Shown one piece after another: positions 25,520 through 34,671 of a stretch of 64,000 nt of DNA (its first letter is position 1; the number at the start of each line of letters is the position of its first letter). The DNA is from Paenibacillus daejeonensis DSM 15491 (lineage in GTDB: Bacteria; Bacillota; Bacilli; Paenibacillales; Paenibacillaceae). The notes beneath the pieces are model-generated. The model was not told the origin of the DNA, did no database searches, and saw nothing but the letters and a program-made list of their open reading frames with translations. The position numbers and the translations under genes are program-made. The stretch covers positions 258,288-322,287 of the forward strand of contig NZ_KB899661.1 of assembly GCF_000378385.1 (NCBI RefSeq), in the 5' to 3' direction.

Positions 25520-25631
25520 AGCTCACACTCCGATTTGAGCCCATTATAGCATAGATTTTGCAGCCGATATTGCCATCACACAACCACTATAATTTTCTTA
25601 ATAAGCCGATAAGGCTCAGATTACGCTGCGT

Positions 25632-25650
25632 CTATAGTAAAACACTATAG
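25632..25650. promoter_or_regulatory. perfect inverted repeat CTATAGT-N5-ACTATAG
   Basis: Seven-base arms surround AAAAC. It lies about 110 bases upstream of the GntR start and just before the hairpin that ends the AAA cassette. It could be an operator; its regulator is not evident. Confidence 0.4.
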
Positions 25651-25652
25651 AA

Positions 25653-25688
25653 GGAGCGGCCCTATCCTAGCCAGGATAAAGCCGCCCC
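25653..25688 (-). terminator. hairpin after the AAA cassette
   Basis: On the minus strand GGGGCGGC, a two-base bulge, TATCCT-GGCT-AGGATA and GCCGCTCC form a long interrupted stem 12 bases beyond the stop of the last cassette gene. The T tract is poor (CTTCTAT). Confidence 0.55.
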
Positions 25689-25699
25689 TGCTTTGCTCT

Positions 25700-26326
25700 C
25701 TAAGGAAGGTTCAGCGTGTACGTGTTGGAAGAACCCTCAGGAGCCACGTTAAAGTAGGTTTGATCAAGTGAATTGTTTGAGAATTTTACAGCATAAGTGA
25801 TACCGCCATAACCGTCCTTGACGCCAACAATCTCTACAACGGAGGGTACAGGGATATCCAGTGGAACTGGCTTATTCAGAAGATGAATTTTGTCTGCCAA
25901 CACATTCCCGTTAACCTTCACCGTCACCACGTCTCCATCCTCCGCCGCAGAGTCCCAGATTAGGGCCCGTGTGGTTTCTGTATCGGGCTTCATCTCAATC
26001 TCGTAATCCCGCGCGGCCAACGTAAAGTCCACATCGTCTAGTACTAACCGGACACCAGCCTTCATACCTTTACCAATGCCATCTGCTTGGACATCCGAAA
26101 GTGTAGGGGATGACGGACTGCCGAAAAATCCAAAACCAATCAAAACCAAAGCAACAACGCCAATGATGAATTGATGCTTTAATTTTGAGTTACCTCTCGA
26201 TAGGGGGTGAGATTCTCTTATTTTATACTCCTTAATGTCTTCAACACGTTCCTGATTCGGCTGTTGGTCTAAACGCTCCGCCCGCTTCCGGTTTTTCCCT
26301 TTGTACTGCATGTGTTTCCCCCGCAT
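25700..26326 (-). CDS. membrane-anchored protein of the four-AAA cassette
   Basis: This 208-residue protein (203 if ATG 26311, which has GGGGG before it, is the start) has a strongly charged cytoplasmic N-terminus of about 50 residues, one membrane segment (HQFIIGVVALVLIGFGFFG) and an external beta-rich domain of about 140 residues. I do not recognise the external domain. It starts two bases after the stop of the preceding membrane-protein gene, so it is the third gene of the cassette. Its single-span layout fits a receptor, adaptor or anchor for the large AAA protein. No homolog can be named from the sequence. Confidence 0.65.
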   Translation of the reverse strand: MRGKHMQYKGKNRKRAERLDQQPNQERVEDIKEYKIRESHPLSRGNSKLKHQFIIGVVALVLIGFGFFGSPSSPTLSDVQADGIGKGMKAGVRLVLDDVDFTLAARDYEIEMKPDTETTRALIWDSAAEDGDVVTVKVNGNVLADKIHLLNKPVPLDIPVPSVVEIVGVKDGYGGITYAVKFSNNSLDQTYFNVAPEGSSNTYTLNLP

Positions 26327-26328
26327 TC

Positions 26329-26751
26329 TTAGTCGTATCTTTTCGAACTAATAGGATATTTCCAATATAATACCGATATCAACAATCGAATGCCTATAAA
26401 GCTTAGTGTCGCTAGTGTAAGTGCCAAACCTTTAGACATGGATCCGGCATCCGCCCATGTATTTAAAATCTTTATTGCTACAATCATGGCAAGGCTTGTA
26501 TAGATACACAAATGAAGCAATGGAAGCAAGATTGTAATTTTTTTATATGGCTTTCCAAAAAAATCACTTTTGGTAGCAATATAAATAAAGAGAGCCGCTA
26601 GTCCAAGCAATAGAGCTGCAGGCATATCACTTGGGATTTCTTTTTTTATAATCTCATCCCACTCCGTATAAAGCATGTAGGGGAAAAGCAAACCGACGAT
26701 GAGCATACCAAGCATGATGGAATGAAAAAAAAGCGCAACAATCCATTTCAC
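26329..26751 (-). CDS. four-span membrane protein of the four-AAA cassette
   Basis: The 140-residue protein is mostly hydrophobic, with four predicted membrane segments (VALFFHSIMLGMLIVGLLF, AALLLGLAALFIYIA, ILLPLLHLCIYTSLAMIVA, LALTLATLSFIGIRLLI). It begins with GTG inside a TAGTG overlap with the stop codon of the large AAA gene, which shows translational coupling. No enzyme motif is visible. Function unknown; its fixed place between the ATPase and the single-span protein suggests all three act together at the membrane. Confidence 0.65.
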   Translation of the reverse strand: MKWIVALFFHSIMLGMLIVGLLFPYMLYTEWDEIIKKEIPSDMPAALLLGLAALFIYIATKSDFFGKPYKKITILLPLLHLCIYTSLAMIVAIKILNTWADAGSMSKGLALTLATLSFIGIRLLISVLYWKYPISSKRYD

Positions 26752-29700
26752 TACAAATCACCTTCATCCTTAAAATCTTCCGCCACAATAGTTGATAACT
26801 CATCTGCGGTGGCATCCGGTTTCTCACTTAGACGTAAAGCGTGGATACGAATAGCTTTTTCAACAAGATTACGTACCAGCCGCCCGTTACCTGCACTCAT
26901 CTGCCCATGATAACCGTTCAGTATTAAGCGAAGCTGGTCATTTGCCTCGGGAATCATAAAGTACCCTTGGGCCTCAACCATTTGTTTGGCGATTTGCAAC
27001 AGCTCATCCACAGAATAATCGGGGAACGTAATAATATTAGGGAACCTTGAACGCAGCCCTGCATTTTGATCCAGGAAACGGTCCATATCCTCGTCATAGC
27101 CTGCCAAGATAACCACTAACCGGTCCCTGTAATCATCCATCGCTTTGACAAGGGTATCAATGGCTTCCTTACCGAACTGATCTCCTTCCGCAAGCGCATA
27201 GGCTTCATCGACAAACAAAACACCCCCAAGCGCCCGTTCGATGACTTCCTTAGTTTTCAATGCCGTCTGGCCTACATAACCGGCGACTAAACCTGAACGA
27301 TCGGTTTCAATCAACGTATCCGATTTAATGGCACCCAGCTCTTTCAATCGGCTAGCCAAGATTCTTGCAATCGTCGTTTTACCCGTACCAGGGTTGCCTT
27401 TGAAAATCATGTGAAGGGTTTGTGCCTTTGCAACCGGAAGCCCAAGCTGCTCTCTTCGTTTGGCAACTTCAATCTGGGCCGACAGGCTCTTCACAAACGA
27501 CTTGACCGAGCCTAAACCAACTACAGCGTCCAACGCACTCAGTGCATTTTTTGAACCTGCGGAAACAAGCTCTGCATCACTTGATAGGCCAAAATCTTCG
27601 GCTATTAACTCATTCAAGAACTCAGTTGACGTATTAGGCCGATCTGCAAGACGCTCCGCCTGTCGGCGAATCGCAGTCTCCAATGTATTTCGTACTAGTC
27701 GTCCATTGCCGCCGTCTTTTTTGCCGGGGATCTGCTTTTGTTCAAAATAGCCTTGGAGTAATTGAACAGAATTAGGCTCCATTCGAAATCCCCTTGCTTT
27801 GATCATAAGGGCAGCTATACTAACCATGTCTTCAGCCGTATAATCCGGAAACTCAATCTGCAGTGGAAACCTGGAAGCCATCCCTGGATTAACACGTACA
27901 AACTTCTCCATATCCTCTGTGTAGCCAGCTAGAATGACAACCAAATTGTCTTTATGCAGTTCAATTAATCGTACAAGAGTATCAATCGCCTCTTTGCCAA
28001 ATCCACCACCCTGCACCCCATCTTGGGCAAGAGCGTAGGCTTCATCAATAAACAGGACTCCTCCCAGCGCTGATTCCACGACCACTTTTGTCTTGGATGC
28101 AGTCTGCCCCACATATTGGGCAACAAGATCGGATCGATCGACTTCAACCAAATGACCCTTTTTGAGAAAGCCCATCGACTTCAGCATACCCGCCAGCAAT
28201 CTTGCCATGGTAGTTTTACCGGTGCCGGGATTACCAGAAAAAATCATATTAATCATTTGGGCCGTATCTACGCTCACACCTGCATCTTTCCGCCGCTGAT
28301 CAACAATTAATTGTTTCTCCAGTGCTCTGACAAAAGCTTTGACTTTTTCCAATCCAACAACACCGGCTAATTCATTTTCGATGTTGAAGGCTTCCTTTTC
28401 ACCAATGCCGAAGTCCTCTCCGATTAAAAGTTGGAGATCTGCAGCACCCTCTTTTCCAATACGTGTTGATTGTTTACGGACAGCTTCTTCAAACAAATTA
28501 CGAACCAAGCGTCCATTCCCGCTATCATTCCTGCCTGGAATCTGTCGCTGGCCAAACAATTCCCTAAGACCTTCAAACGAATTCCTTTCAATTTGAAAAC
28601 CATTAGAATCAGAAATTCGCAGCAGGATGTCCAACATATCTTCTGGAGAGTAGTCTGGGAACTCTACAATAAACGGAAATCTGGAACGCAATCCCGGATT
28701 CGAACGCAAAAAGGTCTCCATTTCTTGTGTATAACCTGCGATGATTACAACTAGATCATTGCGATTATCTTCCATGGCTTTGACGATTGTGTCAATAGCT
28801 TCCAGACCAAAAGAGTCGTGCTCACTTCTTGCCAAAGTGTATGCTTCGTCAATAAACAAAACACCACCTAAAGCCTCATTTACTTTAGCCATGGTTTTGG
28901 GTGCCGTTGATCCTACGTACTGGCCCACCAAATCCTGCCTTGACACCTCCACAAGTTGACCTTGTGACAACAAACCCATAGCTTTTAAAATCCGAGAAAT
29001 CAGGCGGGCAACCGTCGTTTTACCCGTGCCGGGATTCCCTGTGAACACCATATGCATAGCCATCGAGACTTTTCTATTGCCTTCTTGGGAACGTCTCTGA
29101 TTTACGTCTACCGTATTCATAAGCTCTTCTACGAACGTTTTCACTGAAGCAAGTCCCGTAAGTTCATTTAGCTCATTCATGACATCAGCAAGGGATTCGG
29201 TACGGGCAAAGGAAAAAGCCTTAATGGGAACGCGGATGCTCTTAGTTACTGCGTAAAAGGCATCCTCTTCATATCTAATTTGCACTTTATCATTACGCCG
29301 AATTTCATTTCTAGCTCGTAAACCAGTGATAACAACAATAAATTCTTTTTCTATCCAATCTTGCACTGCTTCTCCGAACGTTTTGTAGGAGGTAGCCATA
29401 TGTCCAAGAGCCTCATACACCGAGTCCTCCACTACAATTTTCAATTGAGCTTGGTGTGAGATCTGCAACACTGTTTGCTTCATCAAGAATTCAGCAATTA
29501 CTTGCATTCTCAACTTATCTAATGGTAAGGAAACGGCGGCTGTACGGATTGTTTTCAAAATGTTGGATGGAATAACTCCGCCCAATGAACTGGGAACTTT
29601 CTGTGATGCTTCCCCTTCATCGATTGGGTGATCAACATAGAACACTATAAAACAATCTGCTGCACTGACGCGAACTCCCTCTTTGGTACGGAAATTCCCT

Positions 29701-30362
29701 TCTCTAGCCAACTGGGCTACCAACTGAATAACTGACGGGTCAGCTTCTGTAATATTACGAAAAACTACCGTTTCGTCTGAATATTCAAAGGCATCAGCCA
29801 TATCGCTTATAAAATTGCCTGATATGTCATCTTCTTCGTAATGACTTAAGTCAATCTCAACTGTGTCTTCAGAGGCTGACAAATTATGCTGGTATAGCTC
29901 TTGAATTAAAATATCGAGAGCCGTTTTTTTTCCTGTTCCCGCTGAACCGGTCAACAGGATCACATTTCTAACGTTGCTATTGCTGCTATTCATATACCCC
30001 TGCTTAAAAGCTGCCGTTAAATCAGCAATGAACGGCTGTTGTCCAATAACTCTTCCGTTTAGTCTGTTACGCGCGTTATTAAAAATTTCGTCCATGCGTT
30101 TGGATGATATGTCCTCGACGGACTCAACGGGGCGAGCGTGCGGTGGGGACGGCACATGTGGACTCGTACCATAAACTCCGACGTTACCCCTTTGCATAGG
30201 GTTGGAAGAGGTGTATTGAGGTGACGGTGAGTGCCCCTGTAAATCAGATCGGGTATTGGTATCGTTATTAACAAAGCCCTTTTCTTTAAGCAGGCCATAT
30301 AGCTGGATTTCTGGAAATAGAAACTTCACAATTGCGCCAGCTTTTCTAAGTTTAGATCTCAT
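26751..30362 (-). CDS. 1203-residue protein with four AAA+ domains (CbbX/SpoVK-like)
   Basis: The order is: about 85 residues of variable Pro/Ser-rich sequence; a ClpB/torsin-like AAA domain (about 90-345) with an altered Walker A, GSAGTGKK at 139-146; then three tandem CbbX/SpoVK/EccA-type AAA domains with GNPGTGKTT at about 442, 710 and 989 and Walker B FIDEA or FVDEA at about 503, 771 and 1050. Each of the three has the PGLRSRFP or PGMASRFP sensor motif and the GNGRLVRN arginine motif. CbbX-like ATPases remodel protein complexes as hexamers. Three in one chain plus a fourth degenerate domain is far larger than SpoVK or CbbX. It heads a cassette with two membrane proteins. The region looks more AT-rich than its neighbours. 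Confidence 0.85.
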   Translation of the reverse strand: MRSKLRKAGAIVKFLFPEIQLYGLLKEKGFVNNDTNTRSDLQGHSPSPQYTSSNPMQRGNVGVYGTSPHVPSPPHARPVESVEDISSKRMDEIFNNARNRLNGRVIGQQPFIADLTAAFKQGYMNSSNSNVRNVILLTGSAGTGKKTALDILIQELYQHNLSASEDTVEIDLSHYEEDDISGNFISDMADAFEYSDETVVFRNITEADPSVIQLVAQLAREGNFRTKEGVRVSAADCFIVFYVDHPIDEGEASQKVPSSLGGVIPSNILKTIRTAAVSLPLDKLRMQVIAEFLMKQTVLQISHQAQLKIVVEDSVYEALGHMATSYKTFGEAVQDWIEKEFIVVITGLRARNEIRRNDKVQIRYEEDAFYAVTKSIRVPIKAFSFARTESLADVMNELNELTGLASVKTFVEELMNTVDVNQRRSQEGNRKVSMAMHMVFTGNPGTGKTTVARLISRILKAMGLLSQGQLVEVSRQDLVGQYVGSTAPKTMAKVNEALGGVLFIDEAYTLARSEHDSFGLEAIDTIVKAMEDNRNDLVVIIAGYTQEMETFLRSNPGLRSRFPFIVEFPDYSPEDMLDILLRISDSNGFQIERNSFEGLRELFGQRQIPGRNDSGNGRLVRNLFEEAVRKQSTRIGKEGAADLQLLIGEDFGIGEKEAFNIENELAGVVGLEKVKAFVRALEKQLIVDQRRKDAGVSVDTAQMINMIFSGNPGTGKTTMARLLAGMLKSMGFLKKGHLVEVDRSDLVAQYVGQTASKTKVVVESALGGVLFIDEAYALAQDGVQGGGFGKEAIDTLVRLIELHKDNLVVILAGYTEDMEKFVRVNPGMASRFPLQIEFPDYTAEDMVSIAALMIKARGFRMEPNSVQLLQGYFEQKQIPGKKDGGNGRLVRNTLETAIRRQAERLADRPNTSTEFLNELIAEDFGLSSDAELVSAGSKNALSALDAVVGLGSVKSFVKSLSAQIEVAKRREQLGLPVAKAQTLHMIFKGNPGTGKTTIARILASRLKELGAIKSDTLIETDRSGLVAGYVGQTALKTKEVIERALGGVLFVDEAYALAEGDQFGKEAIDTLVKAMDDYRDRLVVILAGYDEDMDRFLDQNAGLRSRFPNIITFPDYSVDELLQIAKQMVEAQGYFMIPEANDQLRLILNGYHGQMSAGNGRLVRNLVEKAIRIHALRLSEKPDATADELSTIVAEDFKDEGDL

Positions 30363-30505
30363 TTCTTGCTATCCTCTCTTCGGCTGAAGACAGCTCTATC
30401 ATTTTTCTACATTGTATCACGCATTTACCATTATTGCCCTTATAATTTTGTCGAACTATAGTTCTTAAGTTCTAATTCCAAAGATTAGTGATGTATTAAG
30501 AATGA

Positions 30506-32215
30506 CTAATTAGCTCCATAGTACCCCATCACCCGCTCCGTCGCCTCCGCCGCCTGCACCAGCTGCTTGCCGGGGGAACGCCGGTCGCTGTACTCCACGG
30601 CACCTTCGCCCGCTGCCTTACCGACGATGATGCGCACCGGGGAGCCGATCAGGTCGGCATCCTTGAACTTGACCCCTGGCCGTTCATCCCTGTCATCCAG
30701 GAGCACCTCGAACCCCTTGCTTCTAAGCTCGGCATATAGCTCTCTGGCAAGCCGCAGCTGCTCACCATCCTTGACCGAGACAGGGATCACATGCACCTGG
30801 AACGGTGCAATTTCGCCCGGCCACCGGATGCCCTGCTCGTCGTGATACTGCTCGGTGATCGTGGCCAACAGCCGCGAGATGCCGATGCCGTAGCAGCCCA
30901 TGATGACCGGCTGCTCCCTGCCTTGCCGATCAAGATACCTTGCGTTGAGCGCCTCGCTGTACTTGGTCCCCAGCTTGAACACGTGCCCGACTTCGATACC
31001 GCGATGGAGTTGTAATTGACCCGCTTCGCAGTGCGGGCAAGCCTCGCCGGCCTGGACGTTGCGGAAATCGCCGACCTGCTCCGCCGCGAAATCACGCCCC
31101 GGCACGACATGGGCGACATGGCTATCTGGCACATTTGCTCCGGCAATGCCCTCCCGGGCCTCCCAGACTGCGGTATCCGCCAGAATGGGCACCTCCAGGC
31201 CGACCGGTCCGGCAAATCCCAGCTGCGTCCCCAGCTCTGCCGCTTGCTCTGGCGTTGCCAACTCTAGCGATTGCGCACCAAGTGCGCTTTTTACCTTGGT
31301 TTCATTAACCTCGTGATCGCCCCGCACCACCACCGCCACCGGCTGGTCATCGGCGATGTAGAGGAGCGTTTTGAAGATCGCCTGTGCCTCCACGCCAAGC
31401 GCTGTCTTCAATTCGGCAATGGTTCGTACACCCGGCGTATAGAGCATCTCGGGTTCTGACAGCGGTGCCTCGTTCGATACGGATACGACTGGTGCCCGGG
31501 CCTCCGCTTTCTCCAAATTGGCCGCATAGTCGCAGCTGGTGCAGACCGCGATGGTGTCTTCCCCAATGTCAGCCAGCGCCATGAACTCATGCGTCCCCCC
31601 TTCACCGCCCATAGCGCCGGAGTCTGCCTGAACGGCCCGGAACGCCAGACCGCAGCGCCGGAGGATTCGTTCATAAGCTGCGAACATCTCAAGATACGCC
31701 TGGTCCGCTTCTTCCCAGGTAGCTGCGAAGGAATAGGCGTCCTTCATCACAAACTCCCTCCCGCGCAGCAGTCCGAACCGGGGCCGCCGTTCATCGCGGA
31801 ATTTGGTCTGAATCTGATACAGCGTAAGCGGCAGCTGACGATAGGAGTGAATCTCTTGCTGGATCAGAGTAGTTATGACCTCCTCATGCGTGGGCCCAAG
31901 GGCAAAAGACCGGTCGTGCCGGTCCTGCAGCCGGATGAGTTCCGGACCATAGACGGCATAACGTCCAGATGCTTGCCACAGCTCGGCTGGCTGCAGGGCA
32001 GGCATCAGGAGCTCTTGCGCCTCAGCCGCTTCCAGCTCCTCGCGGACAATGCGTTCGATATGCTGCAGCACTTTTAAACCGAGCGGCAGATAACTATACA
32101 CGCCCGAAGCCAATTGGCGAATGTAGCCTCCTCTCAACAAGAGCTGGTGACTGACTGCCTCCGCCTCTGCCGGAGCCTCTCGCAGGGTAGGGATTAAAGC
32201 TTGAGATTGACGCAT
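30506..32215 (-). CDS. proS: proline--tRNA ligase
   Basis: The 569-residue protein is a bacterial-type class II ProRS. The N-terminus has the conserved RQLASGVYSYLPLG and motif 2 region TKFRDERRPRFGLLRGREFVMKDAYSF (pieces TKFRDERRPRFGLLRG and REFVMKDAYSF). Residues about 230-390 form the YbaK-like INS editing domain that clears Ala-tRNA-Pro. Motif 3 (GCYGIGISRLLATI) and the anticodon-binding domain with DDRDERPGVKFKDADLIG follow. The length is typical. Upstream lies a T-box leader, so expression rises when uncharged tRNA-Pro accumulates. Confidence 0.97.
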   Translation of the reverse strand: MRQSQALIPTLREAPAEAEAVSHQLLLRGGYIRQLASGVYSYLPLGLKVLQHIERIVREELEAAEAQELLMPALQPAELWQASGRYAVYGPELIRLQDRHDRSFALGPTHEEVITTLIQQEIHSYRQLPLTLYQIQTKFRDERRPRFGLLRGREFVMKDAYSFAATWEEADQAYLEMFAAYERILRRCGLAFRAVQADSGAMGGEGGTHEFMALADIGEDTIAVCTSCDYAANLEKAEARAPVVSVSNEAPLSEPEMLYTPGVRTIAELKTALGVEAQAIFKTLLYIADDQPVAVVVRGDHEVNETKVKSALGAQSLELATPEQAAELGTQLGFAGPVGLEVPILADTAVWEAREGIAGANVPDSHVAHVVPGRDFAAEQVGDFRNVQAGEACPHCEAGQLQLHRGIEVGHVFKLGTKYSEALNARYLDRQGREQPVIMGCYGIGISRLLATITEQYHDEQGIRWPGEIAPFQVHVIPVSVKDGEQLRLARELYAELRSKGFEVLLDDRDERPGVKFKDADLIGSPVRIIVGKAAGEGAVEYSDRRSPGKQLVQAAEATERVMGYYGAN

Positions 32216-32246
32216 AACCTCTCCTCCTTGGTATAGACGTTAACGC

Positions 32247-32506
32247 AAAAAAAAGCCCATTCGTCAGGGACGAATGCGCTCGTGGTACCACCCTAGATTT
32301 GACCACCCGAATGGGCGATCCTCAAACCAATAACGGCTGGCTACCGGCAACGGCTACTAGAGTTCGCCGCTGCTGCTCTCAAGGCGGGGCTGAATGTCTG
32401 TCGTAGGCGCTTCTCACCGGGGGCGCCCTCTCTGCAACGACTTGCAACACGCAGCATATCCTTGGTCCAAGCATTTCATTATTCATTTAACTTTCACTTA
32501 CAGATT
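32247..32506 (-). promoter_or_regulatory. T-box riboswitch of proS
   Basis: The minus strand contains the T-box core AGGGTGGTACCACG (32294-32281), followed by the terminator GCGCATTCGTC..GACGAATGGGC and eight T residues. About 200 bases of structured leader precede it, including pairable CGGGTGG/CCACCCG-type segments. Binding of uncharged tRNA to the T-box bulge (TGGTACC region) would favour the antiterminator. I did not fix the specifier codon; a CCN codon is expected. Confidence 0.93.
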
Positions 32507-32512
32507 ATGACT

Positions 32513-32541
32513 ATCTTAGTGGATGTCTGAGGAGACGTCAA
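32513..32541 (-). promoter_or_regulatory. promoter of the T-box/proS transcript
   Basis: On the minus strand TTGACG (32541-32536), a 17-base spacer and TAAGAT (32518-32513). Transcription would begin about 32506, just before the T-box leader. Confidence 0.65.
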
Positions 32542-32660
32542 GATCTCGTCAAAACTTGTCCTCAGAGCCGTGAATAACGTGATTTTGATCACAGCCCGGT
32601 CGTTCACATTTTGATATCTTGGACTGTAACAAGGCTCACAGCCCAAGGAGGAGAACATCA

Positions 32661-33941
32661 ATGATTAGCCGCTGGAATCTGGTCCGCAAGCTTGTCCTGG
32701 GGATCACACTCGTCGCCGCGACGACCTACGCCACCAGTGCATTTTTTATTTTTGTCGTAAAAGATATTGTTGCCCCAGACATGTCTACCTGGTTGTTCAC
32801 AACGATGACACTCGGTATGGGAGTGTTCTGGACGGGTTTGCTCGGCTGGCTAACCGCCCGGATGCTCGTCCGCCCGATCAACGCGCTGCAGCGTGCGGCC
32901 AGTAAAGCCGCTGACGGCGTACTGACGGAAGAGGTGACGCTGCCCCGGGGCAAGGATGAGCTCTATGCGCTATCGCTCGCGTTCAATCATATGATTGGCA
33001 ATTTGCGCGGTATCGTAACGGATATTGACCGCCATTCTACGGCGACGGGCAGTGAGGCCGGTCACTTGCGAGGGGCAGCGGAGCAGTCCGCAACCCAGCT
33101 AGGGGAGATTACCACCCGGGTTGACACGATGACGCATAATACGGACACCCAGGCGGAGCTCTCCCGATCCATGCACGGCACAGTCCAGGATATGAGTCAG
33201 CTGACAGAAGCCGCCTTCAAAGAAACCGAGCTGGCGCGTGCCGACGTCGCACACATGCAAGAAGCAGCCGTTAGCAGCAGTTCTGCCATGGAGCGTTTGG
33301 CTCATGCGATGCAACAGCTGGCTCAGGACGGCGAGGCAACGGCAGCTATCGTCAAACGATTGGAGACGCACGCCGTCCGCATCAATGATATTCTCTCGGT
33401 GGTCAAGGACATCTCGGCCCGTACCCATCTGCTTGCCCTCAATGCCTCCATTGAAGCCGCACATGCAGGGAATCAGGGACGGGGCTTCGAGGTTGTCGCA
33501 CTGGAGATCCGCAAGCTGGCGCAGCATAGCTCCGAAGAAGTACAGCACATCTCCCGGTTAGTTGAAGATATCCATGGTGATCTGGCTATCGCGTCGGAAC
33601 GCATGGCAGCACAGGCGAATCAGATGCAAACGGAGTCGGAGCGAACCCAGGCGAGCCGGGAGTCGATGGTCACCATCTTTGGCTCCGTCGACCGGACCGT
33701 TCAGACCATTGAAGAGGTCGCCAGCCTGATGGATACGCAGAGCGTCAAGATGCGCCTCATTCTGGACCATGCGCGTCAGGTTGCCGACACCGCCGAGGAC
33801 AACGCCGCCCGTCTGGGAGACATCGCCTCCTCCGTCCAGGAGCAGAACGCCATCGTTCAGGAGGTCGCAGCCGCCTCCCACGAGCTGGAGCATACCGCCG
33901 AGACGCTGCAGCAGCGGGTGCAGCAATTTCGGTATAATTGA
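32661..33941 (+). CDS. methyl-accepting chemotaxis protein without large sensor domain
   Basis: ATG 32661 has AAGGAGG nine bases upstream; the in-frame TTG at 32619 does not. The 426-residue protein has two membrane segments close together (about 10-35 and 48-70) with only a short outside loop, a HAMP domain ([21 protein letters not shown]) and a long coiled-coil signalling domain whose hairpin tip is [24 protein letters not shown] (tip residues near 265). Because the outside loop is about 12 residues, it cannot bind ligands like a Cache-type receptor. It may sense through its membrane part or through a partner. It is a single gene. Confidence 0.9.
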   Translation: MISRWNLVRKLVLGITLVAATTYATSAFFIFVVKDIVAPDMSTWLFTTMTLGMGVFWTGLLGWLTARMLVRPINALQRAASKAADGVLTEEVTLPRGKDELYALSLAFNHMIGNLRGIVTDIDRHSTATGSEAGHLRGAAEQSATQLGEITTRVDTMTHNTDTQAELSRSMHGTVQDMSQLTEAAFKETELARADVAHMQEAAVSSSSAMERLAHAMQQLAQDGEATAAIVKRLETHAVRINDILSVVKDISARTHLLALNASIEAAHAGNQGRGFEVVALEIRKLAQHSSEEVQHISRLVEDIHGDLAIASERMAAQANQMQTESERTQASRESMVTIFGSVDRTVQTIEEVASLMDTQSVKMRLILDHARQVADTAEDNAARLGDIASSVQEQNAIVQEVAAASHELEHTAETLQQRVQQFRYN

Positions 33942-34045
33942 CAGTCAAATAAGTCCCAAGCCCTTGGGAAGGCCGTCAGAGATGATTTATACTTAGAGGA
34001 TACATGGAGTAACGACCTGGTTAATCGTCTGGGGAGGAATGTGAA

Positions 34046-34657
34046 GTGAGGACATTTGATCATCTATATACCGAAGGCCGCCTAGACTTTACAGCGGAAA
34101 GCCTCGGCGAGCTGGGGCTGTCCTCTGAATTGGCAGCAGAGCTTAGCAAGTGGGGGCTACCTCAATTCGCGGGGAAAGAGCCGCCGCTGGGGATGGTTTT
34201 CGAGGCACCTTATCTGAGGCAGGAGCTGCCTTCGCATGTCGTAATCGGCAGGGAAATCTGGGAGGAAGGTCTCTACATTACAATGGATCAAAAATCCGGT
34301 GTCGTATGGGCCATCTCAGAAGGGGAACAGCAGAAGCCTGTCTACATGAACGCTTCCATCACCGGCCTGCTTACCTTCATGGATCGCATCCTTGGTTTTC
34401 GTAAGCAAACGGATGCCCTTCCTCCTGCTCCCCCGCCCTCTGTATGGACGGCAGAGCAGATGAAGGAGCGGCTGGAGAAGCTCCGCAATGGCGAGCTTCG
34501 GCCTGTAAGCAACCCCGAGGATGAGCAAGCCCGGCGCCAGCGGGCGTCCTTATTCCGACAGCTCAAGCGGGAGCTGAAGACTATTGACGCGCAGGCCTTG
34601 CGCGCTGCTTGCTGGTGGGGCACGGTGCTGGAAGAGATGGCAGACGAGCTGCAATAG
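34046..34657 (+). CDS. SUKH-4-like protein
   Basis: This 203-residue protein starts at GTG 34046, eight bases after GGGGAGG. The first 120 residues resemble SUKH-4/SMI1-type domains: LSSELAAELSKWGLP, VVIGREIWEEGLYITMDQKSGVVWAIS and a conserved aromatic core, then MNASITGLLTFMDRIL. The C-terminal 75 residues are charged and helical. SUKH domains often act as immunity proteins against nuclease or deaminase toxins, but no toxin gene is nearby, so this may be an orphan immunity or a housekeeping protein. It ends 15 bases from the convergent secDF stop. Confidence 0.6.
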   Translation: MRTFDHLYTEGRLDFTAESLGELGLSSELAAELSKWGLPQFAGKEPPLGMVFEAPYLRQELPSHVVIGREIWEEGLYITMDQKSGVVWAISEGEQQKPVYMNASITGLLTFMDRILGFRKQTDALPPAPPPSVWTAEQMKERLEKLRNGELRPVSNPEDEQARRQRASLFRQLKRELKTIDAQALRAACWWGTVLEEMADELQ

Positions 34658-34671
34658 CGTATACGGATTAC

